Shown: positions 6,542 to 15,085, counted from the stretch's first letter. The stretch is DNA of 20,575 nucleotides from an uncultured Candidatus Thioglobus sp. (GCA_910595805.1 CAJVCK010000013.1:1-20575), one strand, 5' to 3'. Notes: generated from the letters alone by a model not told the origin. A program made the numbers and translations.

Positions 6542-9500
6542 CTAAACATCATTTTTATCTTCTTTTTTGAGTAGACCGTTTGTGTCTATCTTGTCTTCAG
6601 AAGTTTCTTTCTCGACATTATCTTCACCCTTCTTTTTGCTTAGTTTTTTAATCCATTGTTTTGGATCTGTAGCTGATTTACTAGATTTCTCTTTTTTAGG
6701 CTTTTCTGGCTTAGTGATATTGTATTTTGCATCAGAATCTTCATCGCCCGGTAGCAAGCCCATGCCAACAGCAATACTTCTACAAGAGGCTTCACCCGCT
6801 GAAAGAGTGCCTAGTGGGATAACAATTAGCGTTAATATAGTAGAAACTAACACGCCAAATAAAAGTGAAATCGCCATACCTTGGAAGATAGGATCAGACA
6901 ATATAACGCTTGAACCACCAACTAAAGCAAATGCGGTAATCATAATTGGGCGTGTACGAGACGCACAAGAGCTGATAACAGCATCAAAGAATGGCAAGCC
7001 TTTAGCGTATTCCTGCACAGTAAAGTCTACTAATAGAATAGAGTTTCGCACAATAATACCTGCCAAGGCAATCCAGCCAATCATTGAAGTTGCTGTAAAT
7101 TCAGCACCAAGCATCCAGTGCCCTGGAACAATGCCTAGAAGCGTTAATGGAATTGGCGCCATAATAACTGCAGGGATGATAAAGTTGCCAAATTGCCATA
7201 CAACTAACATATAGATCACTACCAATGCTACACCGAATGCAGTACCCATATCACGGAAGGTTTCAAATGTTACCGTCCACTCACCAGCCCACTCAAATCC
7301 TGGTACAGTTTGATCTTCAGGTGGACCTAAGTATTCACCTTGTAACTGCTCACCGTCCATGGTTTGATATTTAAGTAATAAATCATCTACACCGAACATG
7401 GCATAAATTGGCGCACTGAGACGACCTATTGGCTCACCTAGCACGTATTCAACATCAGCTAAATCCTTGTGAAAAATTAGATCATCTTGTTTTTTATAAA
7501 CGAATGAACCTAGTTCAGATACAGGAATCATGCCACCATACTGAGAAGGTACAGGGAGTTGTGTTAAATATGATAATTGTGAACGTTTAGCCAGTGGTAT
7601 TTTTAATACGACCTTAGACGGCTCTAATGCATTTTTAAGGCGGATAGTTGATACATTAAAGCCACTCATTGCCATTGACAATGTTTCTTTGATAGTTTGC
7701 ACACTGACACCAAATCGAGAAGCCTTTTCTGTATCTACCTGAAAAGTAATTACTGGATATTCATCACGCATTAGGTTATCAATATCAGTCATGGTGCCTG
7801 ATTCTTTAAATAATTCGGTTAAGTCATTAGCAAGTTTACGACGAGTTTCTTTATCAGGGCCATACACTTCAGCCACTACAGGGCGTAATACTGGTGGTCC
7901 AGGTGGCATTTCTACTACAGCGTAATTGGCACCAGCATCAAGAGCGATTTGTTTAACAAGACGCCTTGCATCAAGAGCGATTTCATGGCTCGAACGATCA
8001 CGGTCTGCTTTTTCGGCCAATTGAATTTGTAACTCACCTTCAGATGAGTTTTGCCTTAAATAATAATGCCTTACTAGGCCATTAAAATCAAAAGGTTTTG
8101 CTGTACCAGTATACGACTGGATTGCCACAACTTCTGGCATATTTCTCAATACTTGAGCCATTTTATGTAGCGTAGTTGCGGTATCGGCAAGTGCAGTCCC
8201 ATCAGGCATATCTAGGACTACACCAAATTCTGATTTATTATCAAGTGGCAACATTTTTACTGGTACTGATGTTGTATAAAACATTGACATTGACATAAAG
8301 AAGGCAATAATCAAACCAATCATAAAGCCCCAACCGTAGACTTTAATATTAAATAATTTAGAAATTGTTGAATGGAAAAATTTATGTAATGCTTTGCCTT
8401 CTTTTTCTTCCTTTTCATGCATTTTATGCAGTACATTTAAAGGCGGTACAAATTTCATAATAAAGTATGGCGCAAAGACAAAAGCTGCAAATAATGAAAA
8501 CATCATTGCTACTGAGCCTAACACTGGAATTGGAGCCATGTAAGGCCCCATCATGCCACTAACTGCTGCCATTGGCACAAGTGCTGCAACTACGGTAAAA
8601 GTTGCTAAAATTGTTGGATTGCCCACCTCTCGCACCGCATCGACTGCTGTGGCAATGGTAATCTTGTTGTCTATTAGCCAGCGTCTATAAATGTTTTCAG
8701 TCACTACGATAGCGTCATCAACCAGGATGCCAATTGAGAATATCAATGCAAACAAGCTCACTCGATCAATTGTCATACCTAAGATCCAGGCTGAGAAAAT
8801 TGTCATTAATAATACTACTGGAATAACCAGTGTCACTACAACTGCAGGGCGCCACCCTAGCGCAAACCACACAAGCAATGTTACTGCGCCAGTTGCAATA
8901 AATAGTTTTTTAATGAGTGCATTAACTTTGTCTTTGGCGGATTTACCGTAATTTCTAGTCACGCTAATTTCAACATTATTTGGAATTATTCGGCCCTTAA
9001 GGTCTTCTACTTTAGCGAGAATATTTTCAGCTACTTCAACACCATTGGTGCCGAATTTTTTTGCGATTGCAATGGTTACCGCTTGCTCTCCAGTTGCTTT
9101 TTGGGATGTTTTATTGGCTCGACCAGTATAGTAATTCACCATATGGTTGGCTTCTTCTGGTGCGTAGTAAACATCCGCAACATCTCGGATGTAAATAGGC
9201 TTATTGTCACTAACTGCAACTACTAAGTTTTCGATATCTTCAACTTTCTTGAAGAAGTCGCCTGAGTACACTTCCATATTAAAACCGTTAAGCTCAATAT
9301 TGCCGGTATGTTCACTAACATTAGCAGAGCCAATAATGCCTGAAATTTGTTGCATAGAGACACCATATCCTGCTAATCGTCCTGGGTAAACATCAATATG
9401 AAATACCTCTTTTCGACCACCAACAACAAAGCCGTTATTGGTATCTTTTACTTTTTCCAGTTGTTGCAATAACTCCAAGCCTAAAGAGCGCAATTGCCCA

Positions 9501-9997
9501 TCATCCAGGGCCTTAGACCAGAGCGTTAGATTGATAATAGGGACATCATCAATCTCTTTAGGTTTGATTAATGGTTGCCTTGCACCTGGCGGCATAAAAT
9601 CAAGGTTAGCAAGCATTTTGTCGCGCACCTTGATAATTGATGCATTCATTTCTTGACCAACGTCAAATTCTACTGTGATAATTCCTTGGCCTTTATCAGA
9701 CACAGAGTAAACGTGTTTAACACCTAAAATATGTGACATTAGGCGCTCTAACGGCTTGATGATAATATTAGATACTTCATCTGAAGATGCGCCAGGGTAC
9801 TCGACAAAGAGGTCGATCATTGGCACTGAAATTTGAGGGTCTTCTTGTCTTGGTGTTGAAATCAGACCAATAATACCGGCGCCTAACATGGCGAAAAATA
9901 TAATGATCGATAATGGCGAAGTGATAAAAGCTTTGGTTAGCTTGCCCGCTATACCCAGATCTTCGCTAGTGGTATTGTTTTGGTTGTTGTTTGACAT
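6542..9997 (-). CDS. RND efflux transporter permease (AcrB/ACR_tran family)
   Basis: A 1151-residue inner-membrane RND pump, driven by the proton gradient, with two repeats of a transmembrane segment, large periplasmic loops and a bundle of membrane helices. The proton-relay helix has GILVDDAIVVTENI with Asp427 and Asp428, matching the AcrB Asp pair. The second relay helix reads GIIVRNSILLVDF with Arg984 where AcrB has Lys. The cytosolic N terminus has the LTKAFITSPLS segment common to the family. About 78 residues after the last helix (from around 1074) form a hydrophilic, Lys/Glu/Asp-rich tail that is unusually long. The substrate cannot be predicted. The adaptor gene lies 10 nt upstream on the same strand; no TolC-type channel or regulator gene is in the window. 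Confidence 0.9.
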   Translation of the reverse strand: MSNNNQNNTTSEDLGIAGKLTKAFITSPLSIIIFFAMLGAGIIGLISTPRQEDPQISVPMIDLFVEYPGASSDEVSNIIIKPLERLMSHILGVKHVYSVSDKGQGIITVEFDVGQEMNASIIKVRDKMLANLDFMPPGARQPLIKPKEIDDVPIINLTLWSKALDDGQLRSLGLELLQQLEKVKDTNNGFVVGGRKEVFHIDVYPGRLAGYGVSMQQISGIIGSANVSEHTGNIELNGFNMEVYSGDFFKKVEDIENLVVAVSDNKPIYIRDVADVYYAPEEANHMVNYYTGRANKTSQKATGEQAVTIAIAKKFGTNGVEVAENILAKVEDLKGRIIPNNVEISVTRNYGKSAKDKVNALIKKLFIATGAVTLLVWFALGWRPAVVVTLVIPVVLLMTIFSAWILGMTIDRVSLFALIFSIGILVDDAIVVTENIYRRWLIDNKITIATAVDAVREVGNPTILATFTVVAALVPMAAVSGMMGPYMAPIPVLGSVAMMFSLFAAFVFAPYFIMKFVPPLNVLHKMHEKEEKEGKALHKFFHSTISKLFNIKVYGWGFMIGLIIAFFMSMSMFYTTSVPVKMLPLDNKSEFGVVLDMPDGTALADTATTLHKMAQVLRNMPEVVAIQSYTGTAKPFDFNGLVRHYYLRQNSSEGELQIQLAEKADRDRSSHEIALDARRLVKQIALDAGANYAVVEMPPGPPVLRPVVAEVYGPDKETRRKLANDLTELFKESGTMTDIDNLMRDEYPVITFQVDTEKASRFGVSVQTIKETLSMAMSGFNVSTIRLKNALEPSKVVLKIPLAKRSQLSYLTQLPVPSQYGGMIPVSELGSFVYKKQDDLIFHKDLADVEYVLGEPIGRLSAPIYAMFGVDDLLLKYQTMDGEQLQGEYLGPPEDQTVPGFEWAGEWTVTFETFRDMGTAFGVALVVIYMLVVWQFGNFIIPAVIMAPIPLTLLGIVPGHWMLGAEFTATSMIGWIALAGIIVRNSILLVDFTVQEYAKGLPFFDAVISSCASRTRPIMITAFALVGGSSVILSDPIFQGMAISLLFGVLVSTILTLIVIPLGTLSAGEASCRSIAVGMGLLPGDEDSDAKYNITKPEKPKKEKSSKSATDPKQWIKKLSKKKGEDNVEKETSEDKIDTNGLLKKEDKNDV

Positions 9998-10007
9998 AAT
10001 CTATTGG

Positions 10008-11153
10008 CTAAATACTCATCCCTGAAACCATTAAAATATTTGGATTGGTGACAATCTTCTCTCCTATCTTTAAACCTGATAGTATGCTCTTTTTGCTTTT
10101 ACCTACTTGCTCACCTAAACGTAAAAATCTTAATTCTGTTTGGTTATTTGAGTTAATCACAAATACACTTGGCAACGATGAGCGCCACATAATTGCTGCC
10201 TCTGGTACAACTGGTGTTAGTATGCCTGAGTCTGTTTCAAAGATCTCCACCTCTGCATAAGCACCTGATAAGACTGGCGCATTTTGTGGCAAATTAAACT
10301 TTACTTTAACACTGTGTTTAGCGTTATCCGCTATTGGGTAGATTTGAGACAAAGTAGCATCAACTACAGTATTTGCAATGTCTAATTTAATGCGATATTT
10401 TTTATCTAGCTTTAAACTAGAAACCAATCGAGAAGGCACATGCACTTGTACTTGTAAGTCTTTGATATTCGCAAACTTTATGAGCATTTGACCTGGCTGA
10501 ACTATATCGCCCTGATTGATATTTTTAGCTACAATCACACCGTCAAATGGTGCAACAATATTTGCGTCCTTAAGGCGCTCTTCGACTTCTTTAAGTTTGT
10601 TTTCAGCCTGTTTTAAGCGATTCTTGGCCTGCTGATAAGCAGTGTATCGAGAAGTTCGATTAGCAAATTTATCAAACTCAGGATTGCCTTGGCCACTCAT
10701 TTTTAACATAGGGTCGGTAAACATCGAGAACATACCTGGAACACCGCCAAGCATTCCATTAGAATTAGGCGATACAATTGATTGTGAATACTGCACACCC
10801 GCATTTCTAAGTGTTTCGTTAGCAGAAGAAATCTCAGCATAAGCTGAATCTCTTTGTGCTTGAATAGATTCTTGCTCAAGAGTAACCAAGACAGAGCCTT
10901 GTTTAAACATATCGCCCTCTTTGCCATTGACACTTAATACATCGCCAGGCACTTGTGCCGACAAACTTACCTGTGCAGAAGAGACAACAACACCACCTAA
11001 AAGTGCTCTTTTATCGAGTGACATGCCACTCACTGTTTGAATGTTGTAAACTGAATCAAAACCTTCAGGATTTTGATTTAAAAACTGTGCTTGAGAAGGG
11101 GCTGAAAACGCCAATAAAACTGAGGTAACTAAGGGTGTAATAGTTTTGTTCAT
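10008..11153 (-). CDS. RND periplasmic adaptor (membrane fusion protein)
   Basis: A 381-residue HlyD/AcrA-type adaptor that would link the permease to an outer-membrane channel. A signal peptide spans about 1-22 (hydrophobic core then SQA before QF), with no lipobox cysteine. Then come the first lipoyl half (about 63-90), a helical hairpin (about 91-197), the second lipoyl half with APFDGVIVAKNINQGDIVQPG (about 201-221), a beta-barrel region, and a membrane-proximal domain ending at 381. The hairpin is interrupted at about 126-163 by a glycine- and methionine-rich stretch with five Met between 134 and 152. An AGG ribosome site lies 6 nt before the ATG. It is followed 10 nt later by the permease, so the pair is one operon. 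Confidence 0.9.
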   Translation of the reverse strand: MNKTITPLVTSVLLAFSAPSQAQFLNQNPEGFDSVYNIQTVSGMSLDKRALLGGVVVSSAQVSLSAQVPGDVLSVNGKEGDMFKQGSVLVTLEQESIQAQRDSAYAEISSANETLRNAGVQYSQSIVSPNSNGMLGGVPGMFSMFTDPMLKMSGQGNPEFDKFANRTSRYTAYQQAKNRLKQAENKLKEVEERLKDANIVAPFDGVIVAKNINQGDIVQPGQMLIKFANIKDLQVQVHVPSRLVSSLKLDKKYRIKLDIANTVVDATLSQIYPIADNAKHSVKVKFNLPQNAPVLSGAYAEVEIFETDSGILTPVVPEAAIMWRSSLPSVFVINSNNQTELRFLRLGEQVGKSKKSILSGLKIGEKIVTNPNILMVSGMSI

Positions 11154-11166
11154 AATTAACCTATAA

Positions 11167-11192
11167 TTTAAAGTGAGAAAATAAACTTTAAA
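11167..11192. repeat. 8-bp inverted repeat upstream of the RND adaptor
   Basis: TTTAAAGT at 11167-11174 is exactly mirrored by ACTTTAAA at 11185-11192 with a 10-nt spacer. It ends 14 nt before the adaptor ATG and close to its ribosome site. It could be an operator or an mRNA leader hairpin controlling the efflux operon. In such AT-rich sequence a chance repeat is possible. Confidence 0.4.
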
Positions 11193-11327
11193 GGAATTTT
11201 ATATGATTAAAATACACTGTGTATATTAATTATAAATAAATAAAGTAAATCACTTATATTTCATTTGCAAGTTATTGTTTTTTAAATATTAATCTTATCT
11301 TATTTTTTTTATAAAGTATATAAAATT

Positions 11328-11356
11328 TTGATTATATACTAACCTTTTAATATAAC
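11328..11356 (+). promoter_or_regulatory. Candidate sigma70 promoter for pdxA-rsmA-apaG-apaH
   Basis: TTGATT (11328-11333) matches four of six bases of the -35 consensus, and TATAAC (11351-11356) five of six of the -10, at the optimal 17-bp spacing. Transcription would begin near 11363, about 20 nt before the pdxA ATG. AT-rich surroundings make false positives likely. Confidence 0.4.
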
Positions 11357-11382
11357 TTAAATTACCTTAATTATATCTTTTT

Positions 11383-12345
11383 ATGTCAATCGCTTTCACC
11401 CCTGGAGAACCTGCTGGAATCGGCCCTGATTTGGCTGTTATTTATGCGCAGAAACAAATCAAAAAAAATCTATTGGTTTTTACTGATCCAGATTTGCTAT
11501 TAATGCGTGCAAAAAAACTGAATTTATCCATTAAAATTAAAGAAACTAATAGCGTTTCAAATCCGGGTGAAATCTGTGTTTTTCCATTCAAAACAAATAC
11601 GGAAGTTGAGGCTGGCGTTCTAAGCCCTGATAATGCACAGTTTGTTTTAAATACGCTAGACGCTGCTACGCAATATTGCCTTGATAAAAAATGTGAGGCC
11701 TTGGTGACTGGTCCTGTTCATAAAGGTGTTATTAATCAATCAGGGGTTGGATTCACTGGACATACAGAATATTTAGCCAACTTAAGCAATACCTCTAAAA
11801 CCGTTATGATGTTAGCCACTAAAGGTTTGAGCGTGGCATTAGCAACTACACACATTCCTTTATCTAAGGTGGCTCAACATATCCAAACTGATTCACTTAA
11901 GCAAACCATTATGATTATTCATGCTGCTTTACAAAGCTATGGCATTGAAAACCCACATATTGTTGTTTGTGGCTTAAACCCTCATGCTGGTGAGAATGGT
12001 TTTCTTGGTAGTGAAGAAATAGAAATTATCAATCCTTTGGTGAATCAGCTTAATCAACAAGGGTTTAACCTAACAGGCAGTGTGCCGGCTGATACTGCTT
12101 TTACCCCTGATGCACTCAAGGGGGTTGATTGTGTTTTATCAATGTATCATGATCAAGGATTACCTGTACTTAAAACATTAGGCTTTAAAAAGGCTGTTAA
12201 TATTACCCTAGGCCTACCTTTTATTCGTACCTCGGTTGATCATGGTACGGCGCTAGATTTGGCAGGTACAGGTAATATTAGTTTAGGTAGTTTGAATACT
12301 GCTCTAGATTACGCACAAAAGTTTATTGATAATCAATATGCATAA
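11383..12345 (+). CDS. pdxA: 4-hydroxythreonine-4-phosphate dehydrogenase
   Basis: A 320-residue PdxA, which oxidises 4-phosphohydroxy-L-threonine with NAD to give the substrate for pyridoxine 5'-phosphate synthase (PdxJ) in vitamin B6 synthesis. It has FTPGEPAGIGPDL at the N terminus and the conserved GHTEYLA. Its metal-binding histidines are His157 (TTHIPL), His201 (NPHAGE) and His256 (YHDQGLPVLK); their spacing is close to the E. coli set. VDHGTALDLAGT near the C terminus also fits. An in-frame TAA five codons before the ATG fixes the start, yet no Shine-Dalgarno sequence is visible, so initiation may be weak or unusual. The stop overlaps the rsmA start by 8 bp. Confidence 0.95.
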   Translation: MSIAFTPGEPAGIGPDLAVIYAQKQIKKNLLVFTDPDLLLMRAKKLNLSIKIKETNSVSNPGEICVFPFKTNTEVEAGVLSPDNAQFVLNTLDAATQYCLDKKCEALVTGPVHKGVINQSGVGFTGHTEYLANLSNTSKTVMMLATKGLSVALATTHIPLSKVAQHIQTDSLKQTIMIIHAALQSYGIENPHIVVCGLNPHAGENGFLGSEEIEIINPLVNQLNQQGFNLTGSVPADTAFTPDALKGVDCVLSMYHDQGLPVLKTLGFKKAVNITLGLPFIRTSVDHGTALDLAGTGNISLGSLNTALDYAQKFIDNQYA

Positions 12346-13090
12346 AGCTCGCAAACGTTTTGGACAAAACTTCTTGGTTGATACCAAAGTAGTAGACCGT
12401 ATTGTGGCTACTATTGCGCCAAAGTCAGATGATAATTTACTAGAAATCGGTCCTGGGCAAGGGGCGATGACACTACCTTTATTAGAAAAATTGGATCAAC
12501 TTCATGTGATTGAGATTGATAGAGATTTGATTAGCTTATTAGAGTCTTTTGATAAGAGTAACTTAATCATTCATCAGGGAGATGCCATGAAGTTTGACTT
12601 AGGTGTCTTACCAAACCCAATTCGAGTGGTGGGTAACTTGCCTTACAATATATCCTCCCCTATTTTGTTTCATTTACTACAGAATAGAGCCTTGGTGCAG
12701 GATATGACTTTTATGCTGCAAAAAGAGGTGGTTGAGCGCATAGTGGCAACACATGGCAACAAAACTTATGGTCGTCTTAGTGTGATGATGCAGGCCTTTT
12801 TTGAAGTGGAATTGATTTTTATTGTGCCGCCAGAATCTTTTGATCCTGCGCCAAAGATTGATTCTGCGATTGTTTACTTAAAGCCTCTGGCCAAGCCTTT
12901 AATTGAAGATACAAGCATACTTGAGAAGGTAGTCAAGGTTGCTTTTTCACAACGACGCAAAACACTAAGAAATTGTTTAAAATCTCTATTAACACAAGAA
13001 CAAACTTCAATTGACTTGTCACAAAGAGCAGAAATGCTCAGTGTGGCAGATTTTATTAAACTTACTCAAGATTATGAAAAACAACATTAA
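12338..13090 (+). CDS. rsmA: 16S rRNA (adenine(1518)-N6/adenine(1519)-N6) dimethyltransferase
   Basis: A 250-residue RsmA (KsgA), which dimethylates two adjacent adenines near the 3' end of 16S rRNA late in small-subunit assembly, using S-adenosylmethionine. It has ARKRFGQNFL at the start, the SAM-binding LLEIGPGQG (about 34-42), the NLPYNIS catalytic motif (100-106), PKIDSAIVYL and FSQRRKTLRNCL. The start chosen is ATG 12338, because it gives the standard MHKARKRFGQNFL N terminus; a TTG 12 nt upstream would only add four residues. The start lies in the pdxA stop region (ATGCATAA) and the end overlaps apaG by 17 bp. The pdxA-rsmA-apaG-apaH order is common in gammaproteobacteria. Confidence 0.96.
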   Translation: MHKARKRFGQNFLVDTKVVDRIVATIAPKSDDNLLEIGPGQGAMTLPLLEKLDQLHVIEIDRDLISLLESFDKSNLIIHQGDAMKFDLGVLPNPIRVVGNLPYNISSPILFHLLQNRALVQDMTFMLQKEVVERIVATHGNKTYGRLSVMMQAFFEVELIFIVPPESFDPAPKIDSAIVYLKPLAKPLIEDTSILEKVVKVAFSQRRKTLRNCLKSLLTQEQTSIDLSQRAEMLSVADFIKLTQDYEKQH

Positions 13091-13445
13091 AGTCGATGTA
13101 CAGGTTGCTTACTTAGAAGATCAATCTGACATTGAACACAATCAGTATGCTTATTCTTATACGATCACAATCACCAATAATGGTCAGATAGGGGCGCAAT
13201 TACGAACACGCCGTTGGCATATTCAAGATGAAACTGGACACATAGAAGAAGTTATTGGCGAAGGTGTGGTTGGCCACCAACCCCACTTAATGCCAGGGGA
13301 AAGTTTTCAATATTCTTCTGGAGCATTAATTAAAACAGTCACCGGCCTAATGAAAGGTGCTTACGGCATGATAAACGATGAAGGTGATTTATTTGAGGCA
13401 GAAATACCCGAGTTTGTCCTTAGTGAGCCATACACACTACATTAA
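13074..13445 (+). CDS. apaG: ApaG (DUF525) protein
   Basis: A 123-residue ApaG, close to the family's usual 125. The fold is a fibronectin type III-like beta sandwich, with the conserved EGVVGHQPHLMPGESFQYSSG region followed by GLMKGAYGM. Its biochemical role is not settled; it is often encoded with apaH and rsmA. The start ATG 13074 gives the normal N terminus (KNNIKVDVQV...); an upstream in-frame ATG at 13011 would add 21 residues lying wholly within rsmA and was rejected. The overlap with rsmA is 17 bp, and apaH starts 2 nt after the stop. Confidence 0.94.
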   Translation: MKNNIKVDVQVAYLEDQSDIEHNQYAYSYTITITNNGQIGAQLRTRRWHIQDETGHIEEVIGEGVVGHQPHLMPGESFQYSSGALIKTVTGLMKGAYGMINDEGDLFEAEIPEFVLSEPYTLH

Positions 13446-13447
13446 TA

Positions 13448-14245
13448 ATGTCTGACTATTTAATTGGTGATGTTCAAGGTTGTTTCGATCCACTACAAGC
13501 TTTACTAAAAAAAATAAAATTTTCCACAGACAAAGATCGATTGTTCTTTTTAGGCGATGTGGTGAATCGTGGTGACAAATCATTAGCTACCTTACGTTTT
13601 ATTAAAGACTTAGGTGATAACGCTAAAATGGTCTTAGGCAATCATGATTTTCATTTATTGGCTTGCTCCCTAGGTGGATTAAAGCCTAGTAATAAAGACA
13701 CTTTTGTAGATATTATTCAAGCAAAAGACCATCATTTTTTGATTGATTATTTGCTGCAACAACCTTTGGTTATTGAGCATCAAGGGGCGCTTTTAGTGCA
13801 TGCAGGTATTCCACCAAGCTGGAATAAAGACATTACATTAAAGCAGTCACTAGCGGTAGAGCGGCATTTACAAAGCAACAATGTGGGTGCGTTTATTAAT
13901 AATATGTACAACAACCAGCCCTACACTTGGTCGAATGATTTAAATGAAATGGATAGTTGTCGATACACTATTAATGCTTGTATGCGCATGCGCTTTTGCA
14001 AGGCTGATTCTACTTTAGAATTTGCTCATAAAATGAACTACGATACTGCGCCAGAAGGCTTTAAAGCTTGGTTTTTGCATGACAATCGAGCCTTAAAATA
14101 CACAGATATCTGTTTTGGGCATTGGTCAACTTTGTCTGATGTTAGTCAAGCGCATATCTATCCGATGGATAAGGGTTGTGCTTGGGGTGGTCAATTAAGC
14201 ACTATTCGCCTTGAAGATAAGAAAATTGTTTCGCTTGATTGTTAG
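13448..14245 (+). CDS. apaH: Symmetrical bis(5'-nucleosyl)-tetraphosphatase
   Basis: A 265-residue ApaH, which splits diadenosine tetraphosphate (Ap4A) into two ADP and also removes Np4 caps from RNA in E. coli. It carries the metallophosphatase signatures of the PPP family: GDVQG (7-11), GDVVNRG (36-42), GNHD (64-67) and VHAG (117-120). The first motif has Gln where GDxHG members have His; many ApaH proteins show this Gln, so it need not mean loss of activity. It is the last gene of the pdxA operon, starting 2 nt after apaG. Its stop TAG overlaps by 4 bp the stop of the convergent dapF gene. Confidence 0.95.
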   Translation: MSDYLIGDVQGCFDPLQALLKKIKFSTDKDRLFFLGDVVNRGDKSLATLRFIKDLGDNAKMVLGNHDFHLLACSLGGLKPSNKDTFVDIIQAKDHHFLIDYLLQQPLVIEHQGALLVHAGIPPSWNKDITLKQSLAVERHLQSNNVGAFINNMYNNQPYTWSNDLNEMDSCRYTINACMRMRFCKADSTLEFAHKMNYDTAPEGFKAWFLHDNRALKYTDICFGHWSTLSDVSQAHIYPMDKGCAWGGQLSTIRLEDKKIVSLDC

Positions 14246-15054
14246 ATATCAACTTGACCTTCATAAACAAACTCGGCTGGACCAGATAAGAATACATGCT
14301 CGTTTTCAGTGTACTCAATCAGAGCGTCTCCACCTCGAAGATGGGCAACGACAGTAGAATCCAAAAGCCCTGCATGAACACCGGAAATAACGGCTGCACA
14401 AGCACCAGAACCACAAGCAAGCGTCTCACCAGCGCCACGCTCATAGACACGTAAATTAATCTCATTAGCATTAATAACTTGCATAAAGCCAACATTAGCC
14501 TGATTAGGCAATAACTCGCTTTGTTGAATTTGTCTAGCGATTTCTTCCACATTCACAGTGTTCACATCATCAACCAACAAAACACAATGCGGGTTACCTA
14601 TTGAAAGTGCCGCTACCTCATAGCCTGCAATTTCATAGGTATCTGCCTGCCCTGTTGAGCGCAAAGGGATATTTTCTGGGCTAAAATTTGGCTCACCCAT
14701 ATCTGCTTGAACTGTTTGATTGTCATTAATATACAAACTAATAACACCGCCCTGGGTTTCAACACTGATTGGGTTATGGGCTGTTAAGCCTTTTTCTGTC
14801 ACAAAGCGCGCAAAACAACGCGCACCATTGCCACATTGCTCTACCTCAGTACCATCTGCATTATAAATAATATAGCGAAAATCAACACCTGGTGAAGAGG
14901 TTGACTCTACCATTAAAAGCTGGTCAAAGCCAATACCAAAGTGGCGGTGAGCCAAAGTAATAATTTGCTCAGCACTCAGAGCAATATTACCTAAGGTGTT
15001 GTCAATCACCATGAAGTCGTTACCCAGTCCGTGCATTTTTGTAAAATTAATCAT
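14242..15054 (-). CDS. dapF: Diaminopimelate epimerase
   Basis: A 270-residue DapF, which interconverts LL- and meso-diaminopimelate for lysine and peptidoglycan synthesis, without a cofactor. The N terminus is [14 protein letters not shown]. Both catalytic cysteines are present, Cys74 in QCGNGARCF and Cys214 in ACGSGA. The start is ATG at 15054. A GTG at 15060 would extend it by two residues, but relatives begin near [10 protein letters not shown] and neither start has a clear ribosome site. It stands alone here, convergent with apaH and divergent from the DUF971 gene. Confidence 0.95.
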   Translation of the reverse strand: MINFTKMHGLGNDFMVIDNTLGNIALSAEQIITLAHRHFGIGFDQLLMVESTSSPGVDFRYIIYNADGTEVEQCGNGARCFARFVTEKGLTAHNPISVETQGGVISLYINDNQTVQADMGEPNFSPENIPLRSTGQADTYEIAGYEVAALSIGNPHCVLLVDDVNTVNVEEIARQIQQSELLPNQANVGFMQVINANEINLRVYERGAGETLACGSGACAAVISGVHAGLLDSTVVAHLRGGDALIEYTENEHVFLSGPAEFVYEGQVDI

Positions 15055-15085
15055 ACGCACATTTTAACTGTTAGTTTCTTGTGTG

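Larger units (their letters stand above)
11154..11382. promoter_or_regulatory. AT-rich divergent regulatory region, RND operon / pdxA operon
   Basis: A 229-bp gap, among the most AT-rich parts of the window, holding no gene I can support. For pdxA a TTGATT (11328-11333) and TATAAC (11351-11356) are spaced 17 bp, giving a plausible sigma70 promoter and a leader of roughly 20 nt. For the adaptor, minus strand, a perfect TATAAT box occupies 11229-11234 but has no convincing -35. A perfect 8-bp inverted repeat lies at 11167-11174 and 11185-11192, just upstream of the adaptor ribosome site. Confidence 0.5.

Noticed and set aside
6567..7214. A 215-codon open frame on the plus strand opposite the RND permease
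   Set aside because: It lies wholly inside the permease gene in an antisense frame, has no recognisable domain or ribosome site, and looks like a shadow of strong coding constraint.
8691..8951. A second antisense frame over the permease (86 codons)
   Set aside because: The low-complexity Thr/Ser/Ile content mirrors membrane-helix codons on the other strand; nothing supports translation.
13011..13073. Upstream ATG that would lengthen ApaG by 21 residues
   Set aside because: The extra residues lie entirely within rsmA and the shorter protein has the family's usual length.
13448..13481. ApaH motif GDVQG read as a broken GDxHG site
   Set aside because: Gln at this position is common in ApaH proteins and the remaining metal motifs are intact, so it is not evidence of inactivation.
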